NCBI RefSeq assembly: GCF_003614885.1
Contig: NZ_QZMS01000011.1
Span: 496,001 to 560,000, forward strand
Direction of reading: 5' to 3'
Length of the DNA: 64,000 nt
From: Photobacterium salinisoli
GTDB taxonomy: Bacteria; Pseudomonadota; Gammaproteobacteria; Enterobacterales; Vibrionaceae
In this document: positions 54,729 to 63,002 of the stretch, in pieces
Layout: each line of letters starts with the position of its first letter
Position numbering within the stretch: position 1 is the first letter of the stretch
Notes under the pieces: generated by a model
Database searches by the model: none
What the model saw: only the letters and a program-made list of their open reading frames with translations
What the model was told of the DNA's origin: nothing
Translations under genes and position numbers: made by a program

Positions 54729-54805
54729 TGGCGGAGCGGACGGGACTCGAACCCGCGACCCCCGGCGTGACAGGCCGGTATTCTAACCAACTGAACTACC
54801 GCTCC
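54729..54805 (-). tRNA. tRNA-Asp (anticodon GUC)
   Basis: 77 nt including the encoded CCA. Nearly identical to E. coli tRNA-Asp as I remember it: GGAGCGGTAGTTCAG start, CCTGTCACG anticodon loop with GTC, and GGTTCGAGTCCC T-arm. It forms an operon with tRNA-Ser 43 bp upstream. Confidence 0.97.
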
Positions 54806-54848
54806 AATTCTTCAGAACTCGTCTCTTACAAGACGCTTTCTTTGAAAG

Positions 54849-54939
54849 TGGCGGAGAGATAGGGATTTGAACCCTAGATACGCTATTAACGTATGCCGGT
54901 TTTCAAGACCGGTGCTTTCAACCACTCAGCCATCTCTCC
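54849..54939 (-). tRNA. tRNA-Ser (anticodon UGA)
   Basis: 91 nt including CCA. GGAGAGATGGCTGAGTGG start, CGGTCTTGAAAACCGG anticodon arm with TGA, a long variable arm typical of tRNA-Ser, and GGTTCAAATCCC T-arm. It is the first gene of the tRNA pair. 54940-55253 upstream holds the promoters of this operon and of the YeeN-like gene; no other gene seen. Confidence 0.97.
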
Positions 54940-55253
54940 GTAATTGCGGTGAATCATACCAGCTCAATTCACTCTGTAAAGTACCAAACCATTCAAATGT
55001 CTATTTTTTGAGCCACAAACCCTGTTTTTTATGTATCTGAACTATTTTTAATCACCAAAACCGTTATTTTTGTAGTCTCTTTGCCTTATAAGGGCGGAAA
55101 CCAAGGTAAAATGGCCGGTGTTCACAGGTCAGATTGTGGCAAATTGTCGTTTCTGCTGGTAAATGCGAAACTAGGCACTAGCCTAAATACAGACCGTGCT
55201 GATAAAATCAGCCCCTACATATCGAAAGTATCAATTACAGAGAGTGATTCCCC

Positions 55254-55976
55254 ATGGGACGCAGTTTCGAAGTTCGTAAAGCCTCAATGGCTAAAACACA
55301 AGGCGCTAAAATCAAGGTCTATTCCAAATACGGTAAAGAGATCTACATGAGTGCCAAAAATGGCGGTACAGATCCTGACAGCAACCTGTCTCTGCGCCGT
55401 CTGATGGAAAAAGCAAAAAAAGATCAGGTGCCAAGTCACGTGATCGAAAAAGCCATTGATAAAGCAAGCGGTGGCGGCGGTGAAGATTTTGCAACGGCGC
55501 GTTACGAAGGTTTTGGCCCTGGCGGCTGCTCTGTAATCGTTGACTGTCTGACCGACAACAACAACCGTACCTACATGGATGTTCGCCAGTGCTTTGTAAA
55601 GAACAACGCGAAAATCGGTGCTCCAGGTGCTGTTGCTCACATGTTCGATCACCAGGCAGTGTTCCAGTTCAAAGGCGATGACGAAGAAGCTGTGATGGAA
55701 GCTCTGATCATGGGTGATGCAGATGTGACGGACATCGAAGCTGAAGACGGTATGATTACTGTGTTCGCGCCGCACACTGAATTCTTCAAAGTGAAGAACG
55801 CCCTGGCCGATGCCATGCCTGACGTGACGATGGAAGTAGAAGAAATTACCTTCGTTCCTCAGGCAATGCATCCTGTCACAGGCGACGATGTGGCCACGTT
55901 TGAAAAATTCCTTGATATGCTGAACGACTGCGACGACGTGCAGAACGTTTACCACAACGCGGAAATCGAAGGTTAA
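55254..55976 (+). CDS. yeeN: YebC/PmpR-family protein, YeeN-like
   Basis: 240 residues. It begins [38 protein letters not shown], with the YebC domains ([63 protein letters not shown], and an acidic C-terminus ending [13 protein letters not shown]). It is closer to E. coli YeeN than to YebC. YebC proteins relieve ribosome stalling at proline-rich sequences and were earlier described as transcription factors; a YeeN role is less certain. Followed by a strong terminator. Confidence 0.92.
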   Translation: MGRSFEVRKASMAKTQGAKIKVYSKYGKEIYMSAKNGGTDPDSNLSLRRLMEKAKKDQVPSHVIEKAIDKASGGGGEDFATARYEGFGPGGCSVIVDCLTDNNNRTYMDVRQCFVKNNAKIGAPGAVAHMFDHQAVFQFKGDDEEAVMEALIMGDADVTDIEAEDGMITVFAPHTEFFKVKNALADAMPDVTMEVEEITFVPQAMHPVTGDDVATFEKFLDMLNDCDDVQNVYHNAEIEG

Positions 55977-55999
55977 TCCCTTAACCAGACTGCAAAAAC

Positions 56000-56036
56000 A
56001 GCCGGGTTGCATCACTGCTGACCCGGCTTTTTTTTT
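56000..56036. terminator. Terminator between yeeN and fhuB
   Basis: AGCCGGGT/ACCCGGCT with a 13-nt loop and nine T on the plus strand; the minus strand also has a short T-tract, so it may serve both convergent genes. Confidence 0.9.
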
Positions 56037-56061
56037 CTGCGTATTTTGAGAGGCTGTTTTG

Positions 56062-58029
56062 CTATCGGCTTCTGCCGCGAATCAGCAAGAACAGAAAATA
56101 ACTGCCGCCTATCACAGAGACCAGAGTTCCAGCCGCGATTTGTGCCGGGAACAACACAGTCTGCCCTACCCAGTCAGCAATCAGCATCACGGCTGCGCCA
56201 ACCAGTGACGCGACTATCAACTGTTCTCTGGCCTGTTTCGCGCCCAGCATCACCGCCATATGTGGCGCCAGCAAACCGACAAACGCCACCGGCCCCATAG
56301 TCGCAGTCACCAAAGCACACAATAAAGCCACGGCACCCAGCAGCAGAGCACTGCACAGCTGAACATTAAGGCCACGTGCCGCCGCAAACTGTCTGCCGGC
56401 GGAGATCAGTGTCAGCCAGCGTGAGGTGGCCAGTGTGAACGCCAGCAAGGTGGCCACGCCAATAAACAGAAAGATCGCTTTGCCTTCCGTCACCCGATAC
56501 GTAGAGCCTGCCAGCCAGGTCAGTATGCTGTAGCTGTCCTGCGTGCCCTTTGCCAGCGCAAATTGCACTAAGGCGTCGATCAGGGCAGTCAGGGCTATCC
56601 CGATCAAAATCAGACTGGAAGGGGCGAACTGATGACGGCGTCCCAATATCAGCAACACTGCCAGCACCAACATACTGCCCGCAAATGCCAGCGCAGAGCC
56701 AACCGCAAAAATGTTCATGCCCAGAAAAACACTGGCGCCTACCAGAGCAAAGGTTGCGCCGGCAGAGATCCCCAGAATATCCGGGCTGGCCAGCGGGTTA
56801 TAGATCAACCGTTGCAGCACGGTGCCCGCAATGGCTAACCCGACTCCGGCACTGAGTGCGGTCAGCATCCTCGGCCAGCGAAGTTCCCACTGATAAGCCG
56901 TTGGCAGCGCAACATGCCAGTTGTGGCCATCAGTGACAAATACCGCAGTCAGGCACAGGATGCCAGCGACAAGCAGCATCAGGGCTGGCAGGCTCAAAGC
57001 GGCAAGACGATCCCGGCTCGGCGGCAATTTTATCGATACCTGATCCTGCGCTTTCATCTTGCGACGACTGAACCACAACAGGGCCGGGGCACCGATGGCC
57101 GCTGCCGTGGTGCCGCTCGGAATTGCATCGACCGTCAGCTGGCTGAGCAGCTGAGCGGCAGCATCTGTCACCACTAAGAGCAACGACCCGAGCAACGCAC
57201 TCATGGTGAGCTCAACCCTGGGTGTTCTGGCACCCAGTGCCCGCGCAATGTTTGGCGTCAGCAATCCGATAAAGCTGATCACACCGACCGCGGTGATGGA
57301 CGCAGCCACCAGCCACAAGCCGACAGCCATCAGCACAATAAAAGCAGGGACGACATTCAGACCGCGTGCTGCCGCCCCCTGATGGCCCAAACGCATCAGG
57401 GTCAGAATCCGTGGTGCAAACACCAGCAGCAGAAGTGAAACGGACAATCGGGGCAGCAACCACTGCACAGATTCCCAGCCGTTCTGAGTCAGATCGCCGG
57501 CGCCCCAGATAAAGACGTTTTTAGCGTATTCCGCGTTCAGTAAAATGATCGCGCTTGCCACTGAGCCAAGCAGAATATTCACCACCATGCCCGACAGCAC
57601 CAGGGGCAGCCCCGTCATGTTTTTCGGGCCGGCAATGAAAATCACCAGAAACAGAGACAGCATGGCGCCCGCCATGGCAGCCAGAGCACTGTGATCGCCC
57701 ACCAGCTCAGGGAACCAGACGTTGACGATGATCAGCGCCAGCCAGGCACCGGAAGAGGTGCCCAGTGTCAGCGGTGAGGTCAGCGCATTTTGGGTCAGTT
57801 GTTGCATCAGACTGCCAACCAGTCCCAGCATAGCACCCACCATCAGTGCCATTACCAGGCGCGGAAGCTGGGCATAGCTGAACATGATGTCGGCAAATTC
57901 TTCAGCCTGGGTGCCGGTGACAATGGCAAGCTGGCGGGACAGTGAAAGATCAGAGCCAATCTGCAGACTGGCAACAACGGCTGACAACAACAGCAGCAGT
58001 ATGGGAAAGAAGGACAAGGAGCGGGTCAT
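56062..58029 (-). CDS. fhuB: Ferric-hydroxamate ABC permease FhuB (fused double domain)
   Basis: 655 residues, about 20 membrane segments in two homologous halves. Each half has the FecCD motif: GTSSGAWLALIIVN and VGVISFIGLLTPNIAR in the first; LGISAGATFALVGASVFLG and TATMGPVAFVGLLAPHMAV in the second. Fused double-length permeases are characteristic of FhuB. It moves Fe3+-hydroxamates through the inner membrane with FhuC and FhuD. ATG 58029 lies 3 bp after the fhuD stop. Confidence 0.95.
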   Translation of the reverse strand: MTRSLSFFPILLLLLSAVVASLQIGSDLSLSRQLAIVTGTQAEEFADIMFSYAQLPRLVMALMVGAMLGLVGSLMQQLTQNALTSPLTLGTSSGAWLALIIVNVWFPELVGDHSALAAMAGAMLSLFLVIFIAGPKNMTGLPLVLSGMVVNILLGSVASAIILLNAEYAKNVFIWGAGDLTQNGWESVQWLLPRLSVSLLLLVFAPRILTLMRLGHQGAAARGLNVVPAFIVLMAVGLWLVAASITAVGVISFIGLLTPNIARALGARTPRVELTMSALLGSLLLVVTDAAAQLLSQLTVDAIPSGTTAAAIGAPALLWFSRRKMKAQDQVSIKLPPSRDRLAALSLPALMLLVAGILCLTAVFVTDGHNWHVALPTAYQWELRWPRMLTALSAGVGLAIAGTVLQRLIYNPLASPDILGISAGATFALVGASVFLGMNIFAVGSALAFAGSMLVLAVLLILGRRHQFAPSSLILIGIALTALIDALVQFALAKGTQDSYSILTWLAGSTYRVTEGKAIFLFIGVATLLAFTLATSRWLTLISAGRQFAAARGLNVQLCSALLLGAVALLCALVTATMGPVAFVGLLAPHMAVMLGAKQAREQLIVASLVGAAVMLIADWVGQTVLFPAQIAAGTLVSVIGGSYFLFLLIRGRSR

Positions 58030-58032
58030 GAA

Positions 58033-59013
58033 TCAGTCCTGCCCGCCCTTAACGGAAGCAACCACATCCTGATTCGGCGCAATCTCAAACAGGCTGTCAG
58101 CCATGGCTTCAGCGATATAGCGGATCGACATGGCCCCGCCATAGTTCCAGACAGAAGCGACGCTGTTGACGTGCCTGGCGCGGACAAAAGGCATGGCATT
58201 CCAGATAACCGAACGCTGCAACTGCTTCTCTTCATTGAAAGGCCTGAAGTAGAGCACGTAGCTGCTGCCCGCTTTTTGCAGATCGGTCAGCCGTTTCTGC
58301 ACAATGCCCCATTCGGTGGCAGGTAAAGGCATGGCCGGAGTCAGACCTAACTGCTCAAGCGCATAGTTAGTGGTGGAATTCTGGCCATAAATATACACAG
58401 AAGTCTGGTTGGCAAATCGCATCGCGACCACGCTGGGAGACTCACCATTAAACGCCTGATTAAGCTGATTTTTCAGCTCAGCAAAACGTTCAGACATGGC
58501 AGTGAGTTTCTGCTCAGCCAGTGCTTGCTGATTGAACACAGTGGCCAGTTGGCGGAAGTTCGCAATGGCAGCTTCTGCACTGTTCAGCGACTGACTGTAG
58601 GTTTCGTAGTACAACACAGGTGCCAGAGCTTCAAGGCGGGGGATCAGATCTTTTTGCGGTGAGGCGGCCAGAATCAGATCCGGTCTCAGCTCTGCAATTT
58701 TCTCCAGGTTCGGTTCAGTACGGGTGCCGATATCCGCGACCCCAGCCGGTACAGCCGGCTGAACTACCCATTCCTGATAGCCACTGATATTTGGCATACC
58801 AACAGGCGTGACATCCAGTTCCAGTACCTGTTCAGCCAGATCCCAGTTAAGGACAACCACACGCTGAGGTGGCTCAGCCAATGTGTGCTCACCTCTGCTG
58901 TCGGTGACAGTGATGTCGGCAAACACCTGGCCAGAGAACAGGCAGGCTGCCAAGGCAACCCCCTTACTCATTCGTGTCATCGGGGCCATTTCTTTCAACC
59001 ATTTCTTCAACAT
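58033..59013 (-). CDS. fhuD: Periplasmic ferric-hydroxamate-binding protein FhuD
   Basis: About 326 residues from ATG 59013; ATG 59043 is an alternative. The N-terminus holds a signal peptide ending QVFA. The class III (BtuF/FhuD) fold shows ITVTDSRGEHTLAEPPQRVVVLNWDLAEQVLELDVTPVGMPN, DIGTRTEPNLEKIAELRPDLILAASPQ and the FVRARHVNSVASVWNYGGAMSI segment. It captures hydroxamate siderophores in the periplasm and docks to FhuB. It lies between fhuC and fhuB. Confidence 0.93.
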   Translation of the reverse strand: MLKKWLKEMAPMTRMSKGVALAACLFSGQVFADITVTDSRGEHTLAEPPQRVVVLNWDLAEQVLELDVTPVGMPNISGYQEWVVQPAVPAGVADIGTRTEPNLEKIAELRPDLILAASPQKDLIPRLEALAPVLYYETYSQSLNSAEAAIANFRQLATVFNQQALAEQKLTAMSERFAELKNQLNQAFNGESPSVVAMRFANQTSVYIYGQNSTTNYALEQLGLTPAMPLPATEWGIVQKRLTDLQKAGSSYVLYFRPFNEEKQLQRSVIWNAMPFVRARHVNSVASVWNYGGAMSIRYIAEAMADSLFEIAPNQDVVASVKGGQD

Positions 59014-59063
59014 AAAACGACAACTTCTCTGTTTTTCATGCAACTGCTATTCACAGACCACTG

Positions 59064-59849
59064 TTATTCACACACTACAGCGACTTTCTGACCCGTCAGA
59101 TGTTCGGAATTAACCGGATGATCAATGAGTTTAATGTCCGTCTCATACAGTGCAGACAGTCTTGGCTCATCCAGTAATACTTCTTTCGGGCCGGTGAAGG
59201 CAATGCGCCCTTGCTTCAGCGCCACCACGTGCGTGGCAAAACGCAGCGCCAGATTCAGATCATGCAAAATAACGATCACACCGCAGCCTGTTTCACGATT
59301 CAGATCGGCCAGCAAAGACATCAGTTGGTACTGATGATGAATATCCAGTGCCGAGGTCGGCTCATCGAGGATCAGGACAGGCGATTGCTGTGCCAGCAGC
59401 ATAGACACCCAGGCGCGCTGGCGTTCGCCCCCTGAGAGCTGGTCGGCCAGGTTGTCGGCAAAACGCAAAGTGCCGGTTTTATGCATGGCCGCTTCTATGA
59501 TAGCGACATCGTCTTTTTGCCAGCGACCGAATGTACCACGCCAGGGGAAGCGGCCCAGTTTGACCAGTTCTCTGACCGTTAACCCGGCAACATCTGGCAG
59601 CTTTTGCGGCAGAAAAGCCACTTCTCGTGCCAACGCCTTGGCTGACAGCGCCGTCAGTGGCTGTTGGTTAAGCAAAATATCGCCTTCATCGGGCGCCATT
59701 TGTCCGGCAAGCAAATTCACCAGTGTTGATTTACCTGAGCCATTGTGGCCCAGCACCATGGTAAATGCCCCGCTGTCGATCGTGAGCTGATCGATACGTA
59801 AAATATCGCGTCCGCCGCGGTGTACAAGGATATTGTTGAGTTCAAACAT
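59064..59849 (-). CDS. fhuC: Ferric-hydroxamate ABC ATPase FhuC
   Basis: 261 residues. Walker A LGHNGSGKST, signature LSGGERQRAWVSMLLAQ, Walker B VLILDEPTSALDIHHQ, and switch VILHDLNLALRFATHV. FecE/FhuC family. It powers FhuB. First of the fhuC-fhuD-fhuB order on the minus strand, 65 bp after fhuF. Confidence 0.94.
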   Translation of the reverse strand: MFELNNILVHRGGRDILRIDQLTIDSGAFTMVLGHNGSGKSTLVNLLAGQMAPDEGDILLNQQPLTALSAKALAREVAFLPQKLPDVAGLTVRELVKLGRFPWRGTFGRWQKDDVAIIEAAMHKTGTLRFADNLADQLSGGERQRAWVSMLLAQQSPVLILDEPTSALDIHHQYQLMSLLADLNRETGCGVIVILHDLNLALRFATHVVALKQGRIAFTGPKEVLLDEPRLSALYETDIKLIDHPVNSEHLTGQKVAVVCE

Positions 59850-59914
59850 AATTTTTTCTTATTACGTAACCTGCTTGCTTGTGACCGGCGCATCGGCCTG
59901 TGGCACAACCAGGC

Positions 59915-60697
59915 TTACAGTTTATTTCTCGGGCAATTTTCGCAATAACTGCCATCATCACGCCGGTAATGCATACAGCAGCTCACCCGTAATTGCTGCC
60001 ACTGACCATCGGTTTCTGAGCGGTACAGTGTCTCAATATGCTTGGCGGGAAGGCCAAGACTTTCCAGCCACCACGCGGCATGCTGAGGAACATCGTCCGC
60101 CGGCATCGTATCCGGCGACTCATTGTGATAGCGCAGTAAAACGGCCAGAACAGAATCTGCCAGTAACTGACGGGTAAAACCGGGACGAATACGGGTATGG
60201 CGCTCCATCTGCTCACGCAGATCGTCATACAGTTCGCCCAGCTCACGACCCGCACACTGAATAAGTGTCCGGGGATTGCCTTCACACCAGCTACTGTTCT
60301 GGCTGAAGCTGTAGCCTGCTACCCAACCCTGGTTGTTGTAGAGCTGGACGATACGGCTCAGTGGCGGTACGGCCTGCACACTGTATACACAGACAAAAGC
60401 CAGGTAGAGCGGCTGCCAGGTCAGCATCGACCAGCTGCGTGTCGTCCAGTAAGGCTGCCCCGCTTCCGGATAGTTCTGCTGCCAGTACTGATACAGGCTG
60501 GCCAGCAACTGATCGTTATTGCCATCACGCGTGATACAAAACAAGGTGTCTGGCGCGGAAACACCTTTCATTATGGGTATCAAACGCTCCGCATCATTGA
60601 ACAGCCGAATCAGGTTTTCCGGCTGGACGGCACGCGCAATGGTGCCGGGGAAGCGGTTAGGTTCAGAACTCTGTTTTGTATTCAACGCTGTTGTCAT
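59915..60697 (-). CDS. fhuF: Siderophore-iron reductase FhuF
   Basis: 260 residues. The C-terminus has the FhuF iron-sulphur motif Cys-Cys-x10-Cys-x2-Cys (SCCMHYRRDDGSYCENCPRN), which binds an unusual [2Fe-2S] cluster. The body (LYLAFVCVYSVQAVPPLSRIV, LLADSVLAVLLRYHNES) matches the family. It reduces Fe3+ from hydroxamates in the cytoplasm after import. It is first in the fhuF-C-D-B locus, with Fur-box-like sequences upstream. Confidence 0.92.
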   Translation of the reverse strand: MTTALNTKQSSEPNRFPGTIARAVQPENLIRLFNDAERLIPIMKGVSAPDTLFCITRDGNNDQLLASLYQYWQQNYPEAGQPYWTTRSWSMLTWQPLYLAFVCVYSVQAVPPLSRIVQLYNNQGWVAGYSFSQNSSWCEGNPRTLIQCAGRELGELYDDLREQMERHTRIRPGFTRQLLADSVLAVLLRYHNESPDTMPADDVPQHAAWWLESLGLPAKHIETLYRSETDGQWQQLRVSCCMHYRRDDGSYCENCPRNKL

Positions 60698-60777
60698 CCA
60701 TTCACCAAACTATCATGGACTCGCTTGCTGCATCTTGAGCAAACGCAAATTATTTCCAGGCCAATAACACTAGAATA

Positions 60778-60796
60778 AATAATAAGTATTATCATT
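60778..60796. promoter_or_regulatory. Fur-box-like site, fhuF proximal
   Basis: AATAATAAGTATTATCATT matches 12 of 19 bases of the classical Fur box and lies about 80 bp before fhuF. Confidence 0.5.
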
Positions 60797-60889
60797 CAAG
60801 TTTAATTATCTTTTTGGGGCAAATTCCTTTGTACTGCTTCGGTGTAATCACAGCAGCGTTGTCGTGACACTCTGGAAAGTAATGGGAAG

Positions 60890-60908
60890 AATAATAACAA
60901 TTATTATC
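60890..60908. promoter_or_regulatory. Fur box, fhuF distal
   Basis: AATAATAACAATTATTATC matches 15 of 19 bases of the classical Fur box and is nearly palindromic. It is about 190 bp before fhuF. The gene at 60999-61697 points the other way from this site and is convergent with nothing, so fhuF is the likely target. Confidence 0.7.
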
Positions 60909-60972
60909 AAAATGATCAGTCAAAAAAATTCCACACTGACATTGCTGCGGTATTGACGGGATCAGAAATGAA

Positions 60973-60996
60973 AAAACCAGCCCTGAGGCTGGTTTT
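60973..60996 (-). terminator. Terminator of the secreted hypothetical gene
   Basis: AAAACCAGCC/GGCTGGTTTT with a CTGA loop, just beyond the stop of the gene at 60999; T-tract on the minus strand. Confidence 0.88.
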
Positions 60997-60998
60997 TA

Positions 60999-61697
60999 TC
61001 AGGTTTTAGGGAGATCGCCCTGGAGGCTGTAGTGTTCTTGCAGTGTCTCGGTCGCAATCACTTCACCAGCATCTGTCACCCGATCGCCTAGCTTCAGGGT
61101 GATGGTGGGAAGCTCAGTCTCGGCATCTTGGTTATCATGAAATAACACCGGGAAATGACGGGTTTCTATCTCCACAGTTTTACCGTCAAGGCTGCCAAGC
61201 GCTGACAGGAGCTGTGCATCTACCGTCAATACTTGTATCTGACGCAACGACTGATAACTGTGGAATGACAACGTATCTGGCATCATGCCGTAGTCTTCAA
61301 ACCATGCCGTTCTGGTCATCAGGTATTCGCGATATACGGCCCCGACCAAGGGTTGCATGTCACGTACCACAACACTTTCCTGAACAATCTCTTGCTGCGA
61401 AATCGCAACAGGCTTTCCGGCAGCATCTAACCCGTAGGTCGTAAGCATCCGGCCAATGTCATCACGGCTGGGCAACCGGGCATAAGCGATAGCATCCCGC
61501 CGCCACAGTTGGGCTGACTGTTCGAATGCATCAGCCAGCACCGAGGCGGTGTTCTGGGATGATACCGCTTCCGGAACGGTTGCAATTACCGGCTCGCTGC
61601 TGGCTGCTGCGATAGTAGGGAGAAGCAAAACCGCCAGCAAAGGCAGGCGGTTGAGCATCACAAAAGGTCTGCATCTTGGCTTTTTGGTCATCTTCAT
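60999..61697 (-). CDS. Secreted hypothetical protein
   Basis: 232 residues with a long N-region and a signal peptide ending TIAAA near residue 32. The mature protein is soluble, with a helical N-terminal half (SVLADAFEQSAQLWRRDAIAYARLPSRDDIGRML) and a beta-rich C-terminal half. No cysteines stand out and no catalytic motif is visible. I do not recognise a family. It is separated from the DUF808 gene upstream by 49 bp, so co-transcription is possible. Confidence 0.7.
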   Translation of the reverse strand: MKMTKKPRCRPFVMLNRLPLLAVLLLPTIAAASSEPVIATVPEAVSSQNTASVLADAFEQSAQLWRRDAIAYARLPSRDDIGRMLTTYGLDAAGKPVAISQQEIVQESVVVRDMQPLVGAVYREYLMTRTAWFEDYGMMPDTLSFHSYQSLRQIQVLTVDAQLLSALGSLDGKTVEIETRHFPVLFHDNQDAETELPTITLKLGDRVTDAGEVIATETLQEHYSLQGDLPKT

Positions 61698-61746
61698 TCT
61701 TATACTTACATCTCAAGCTGACATCAGCATACCTTAAGTCAATGAT

Positions 61747-62664
61747 TTATGCTGCCTGATTACCGCGCAAACGCTGCCAGGCGGAAACGACAGCCAGTAC
61801 CAGCAGGCCCGCAACGATACCGACTACCATGTTGGTCATCATGGGCACCAGCCATGACGACCCGGGCAGAGCATGCAACCGCTCAGTTAACAATTCCAGC
61901 CAGTGATGCGAATCGGGAATGCTGTGAACCACTATGCCGCCACCGACCAAAAACATGGCAATAGTGCCGACAATAGCCAGAAACTTCATCAACTTAGGCG
62001 CAGCCGCGATCAACAGCTGACCAAAGCCGTGTAACAGACTTTTCTCTTTATGCTGTTTCACCAGATAAAAACCACCATCGTCAAGTTTGACGATGCCCGC
62101 CACCAGGCCATAGACGCCCACAGTCATGGTGACAGCAATCAGACTGACCACCAGCAATTGCGTCATCAGTGACATGCCCTGAACCGTGCCTAATGCAATC
62201 ACAATAATTTCGGCAGACAGAATAAAATCGGTTCTGATGGCACCTTTAATCTTGTTCTTTTCGTATTCCTCAACATTCATGCCCTCTGGCAACTGGTCGT
62301 GATCTTTCAGCGCTTCTTCCGCATCATCATGGGTGAGTTTATGAATGACTTTCTCTGCACCTTCAAAACACAAAAACAAACCGCCAATCAGCAGCAATGG
62401 CACGATGAGCCAGGGAGCAACAGCACTGATTAACAGAGCCGCCGGGACCAGGATCAGCTTATTTTTAAACGAGCCTTTTGCCACCGCCCACACAACCGGA
62501 ATTTCACGCTCAGCTCTGACCCCGGCTACCTGCTGGGCATTCAGGGCCAGATCGTCCCCGAGTACGCCTGCCGTTTTTCGGGCCGCGACCTTACTCATGA
62601 CAGCAACGTCATCAAGCACGGTTGCAATATCATCCAGCAAAGTTAACAAACTTGCACCAGCCAC
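61747..62664 (-). CDS. DUF808 (YedI-type) inner-membrane protein
   Basis: 305 residues from GTG 62664, preceded by AGGAGG. It begins AGASLLTLLDDIATVLDDVAVMSKVAARKTAGVLGDDLALNAQQV, the diagnostic DUF808/YedI opening, and has about seven membrane segments with RTDFILSAEIIVIALGTV and VGVYGLVAGIVKLDDGG. The E. coli homologue is an inner-membrane protein of unknown function. Confidence 0.92.
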   Translation of the reverse strand: MAGASLLTLLDDIATVLDDVAVMSKVAARKTAGVLGDDLALNAQQVAGVRAEREIPVVWAVAKGSFKNKLILVPAALLISAVAPWLIVPLLLIGGLFLCFEGAEKVIHKLTHDDAEEALKDHDQLPEGMNVEEYEKNKIKGAIRTDFILSAEIIVIALGTVQGMSLMTQLLVVSLIAVTMTVGVYGLVAGIVKLDDGGFYLVKQHKEKSLLHGFGQLLIAAAPKLMKFLAIVGTIAMFLVGGGIVVHSIPDSHHWLELLTERLHALPGSSWLVPMMTNMVVGIVAGLLVLAVVSAWQRLRGNQAA

Positions 62665-63002
62665 ATCCCCTCCTCATTTTTTGGGAAAGCTTATCTTATT
62701 GACTATCAGGCCATTTTGCCTGAGTAACCTCTTTCATAGTAAGACATTTTTCGGTGAAACCCCGCTTTCTCATTTACGAATCGTCTGCAGAGAAAACCCC
62801 CAAAGCACTCGCACAGCATGGTGATGTCCGCTAAGCTTTTAATCAATATGACGACCAAACACAGCCGCTTTGTCTTTTTCTGACCGACAGCTGTGAATAA
62901 AGCCTACACTGCGCGGGCATCAACACGGTTTGACTTTCAGGGTTCGGGTTACCGATTTTTGTTCCTCTCATGGATGCGACCAATTTCGGTAAAAGGTGAT
63001 AT
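62665..63002. other. Intergenic region upstream of coxB
   Basis: 338 bp between divergent genes. No gene or clear hairpin seen. It should hold the promoters of the DUF808 gene and of the cytochrome oxidase operon. Confidence 0.5.

Noticed and set aside
54417-54790. Minus-strand frames of about 75 codons in the tRNA tail repeat
   Set aside because: They translate repeated terminator and tRNA sequence ('HYTKPWPKGWGF') and are not genes.
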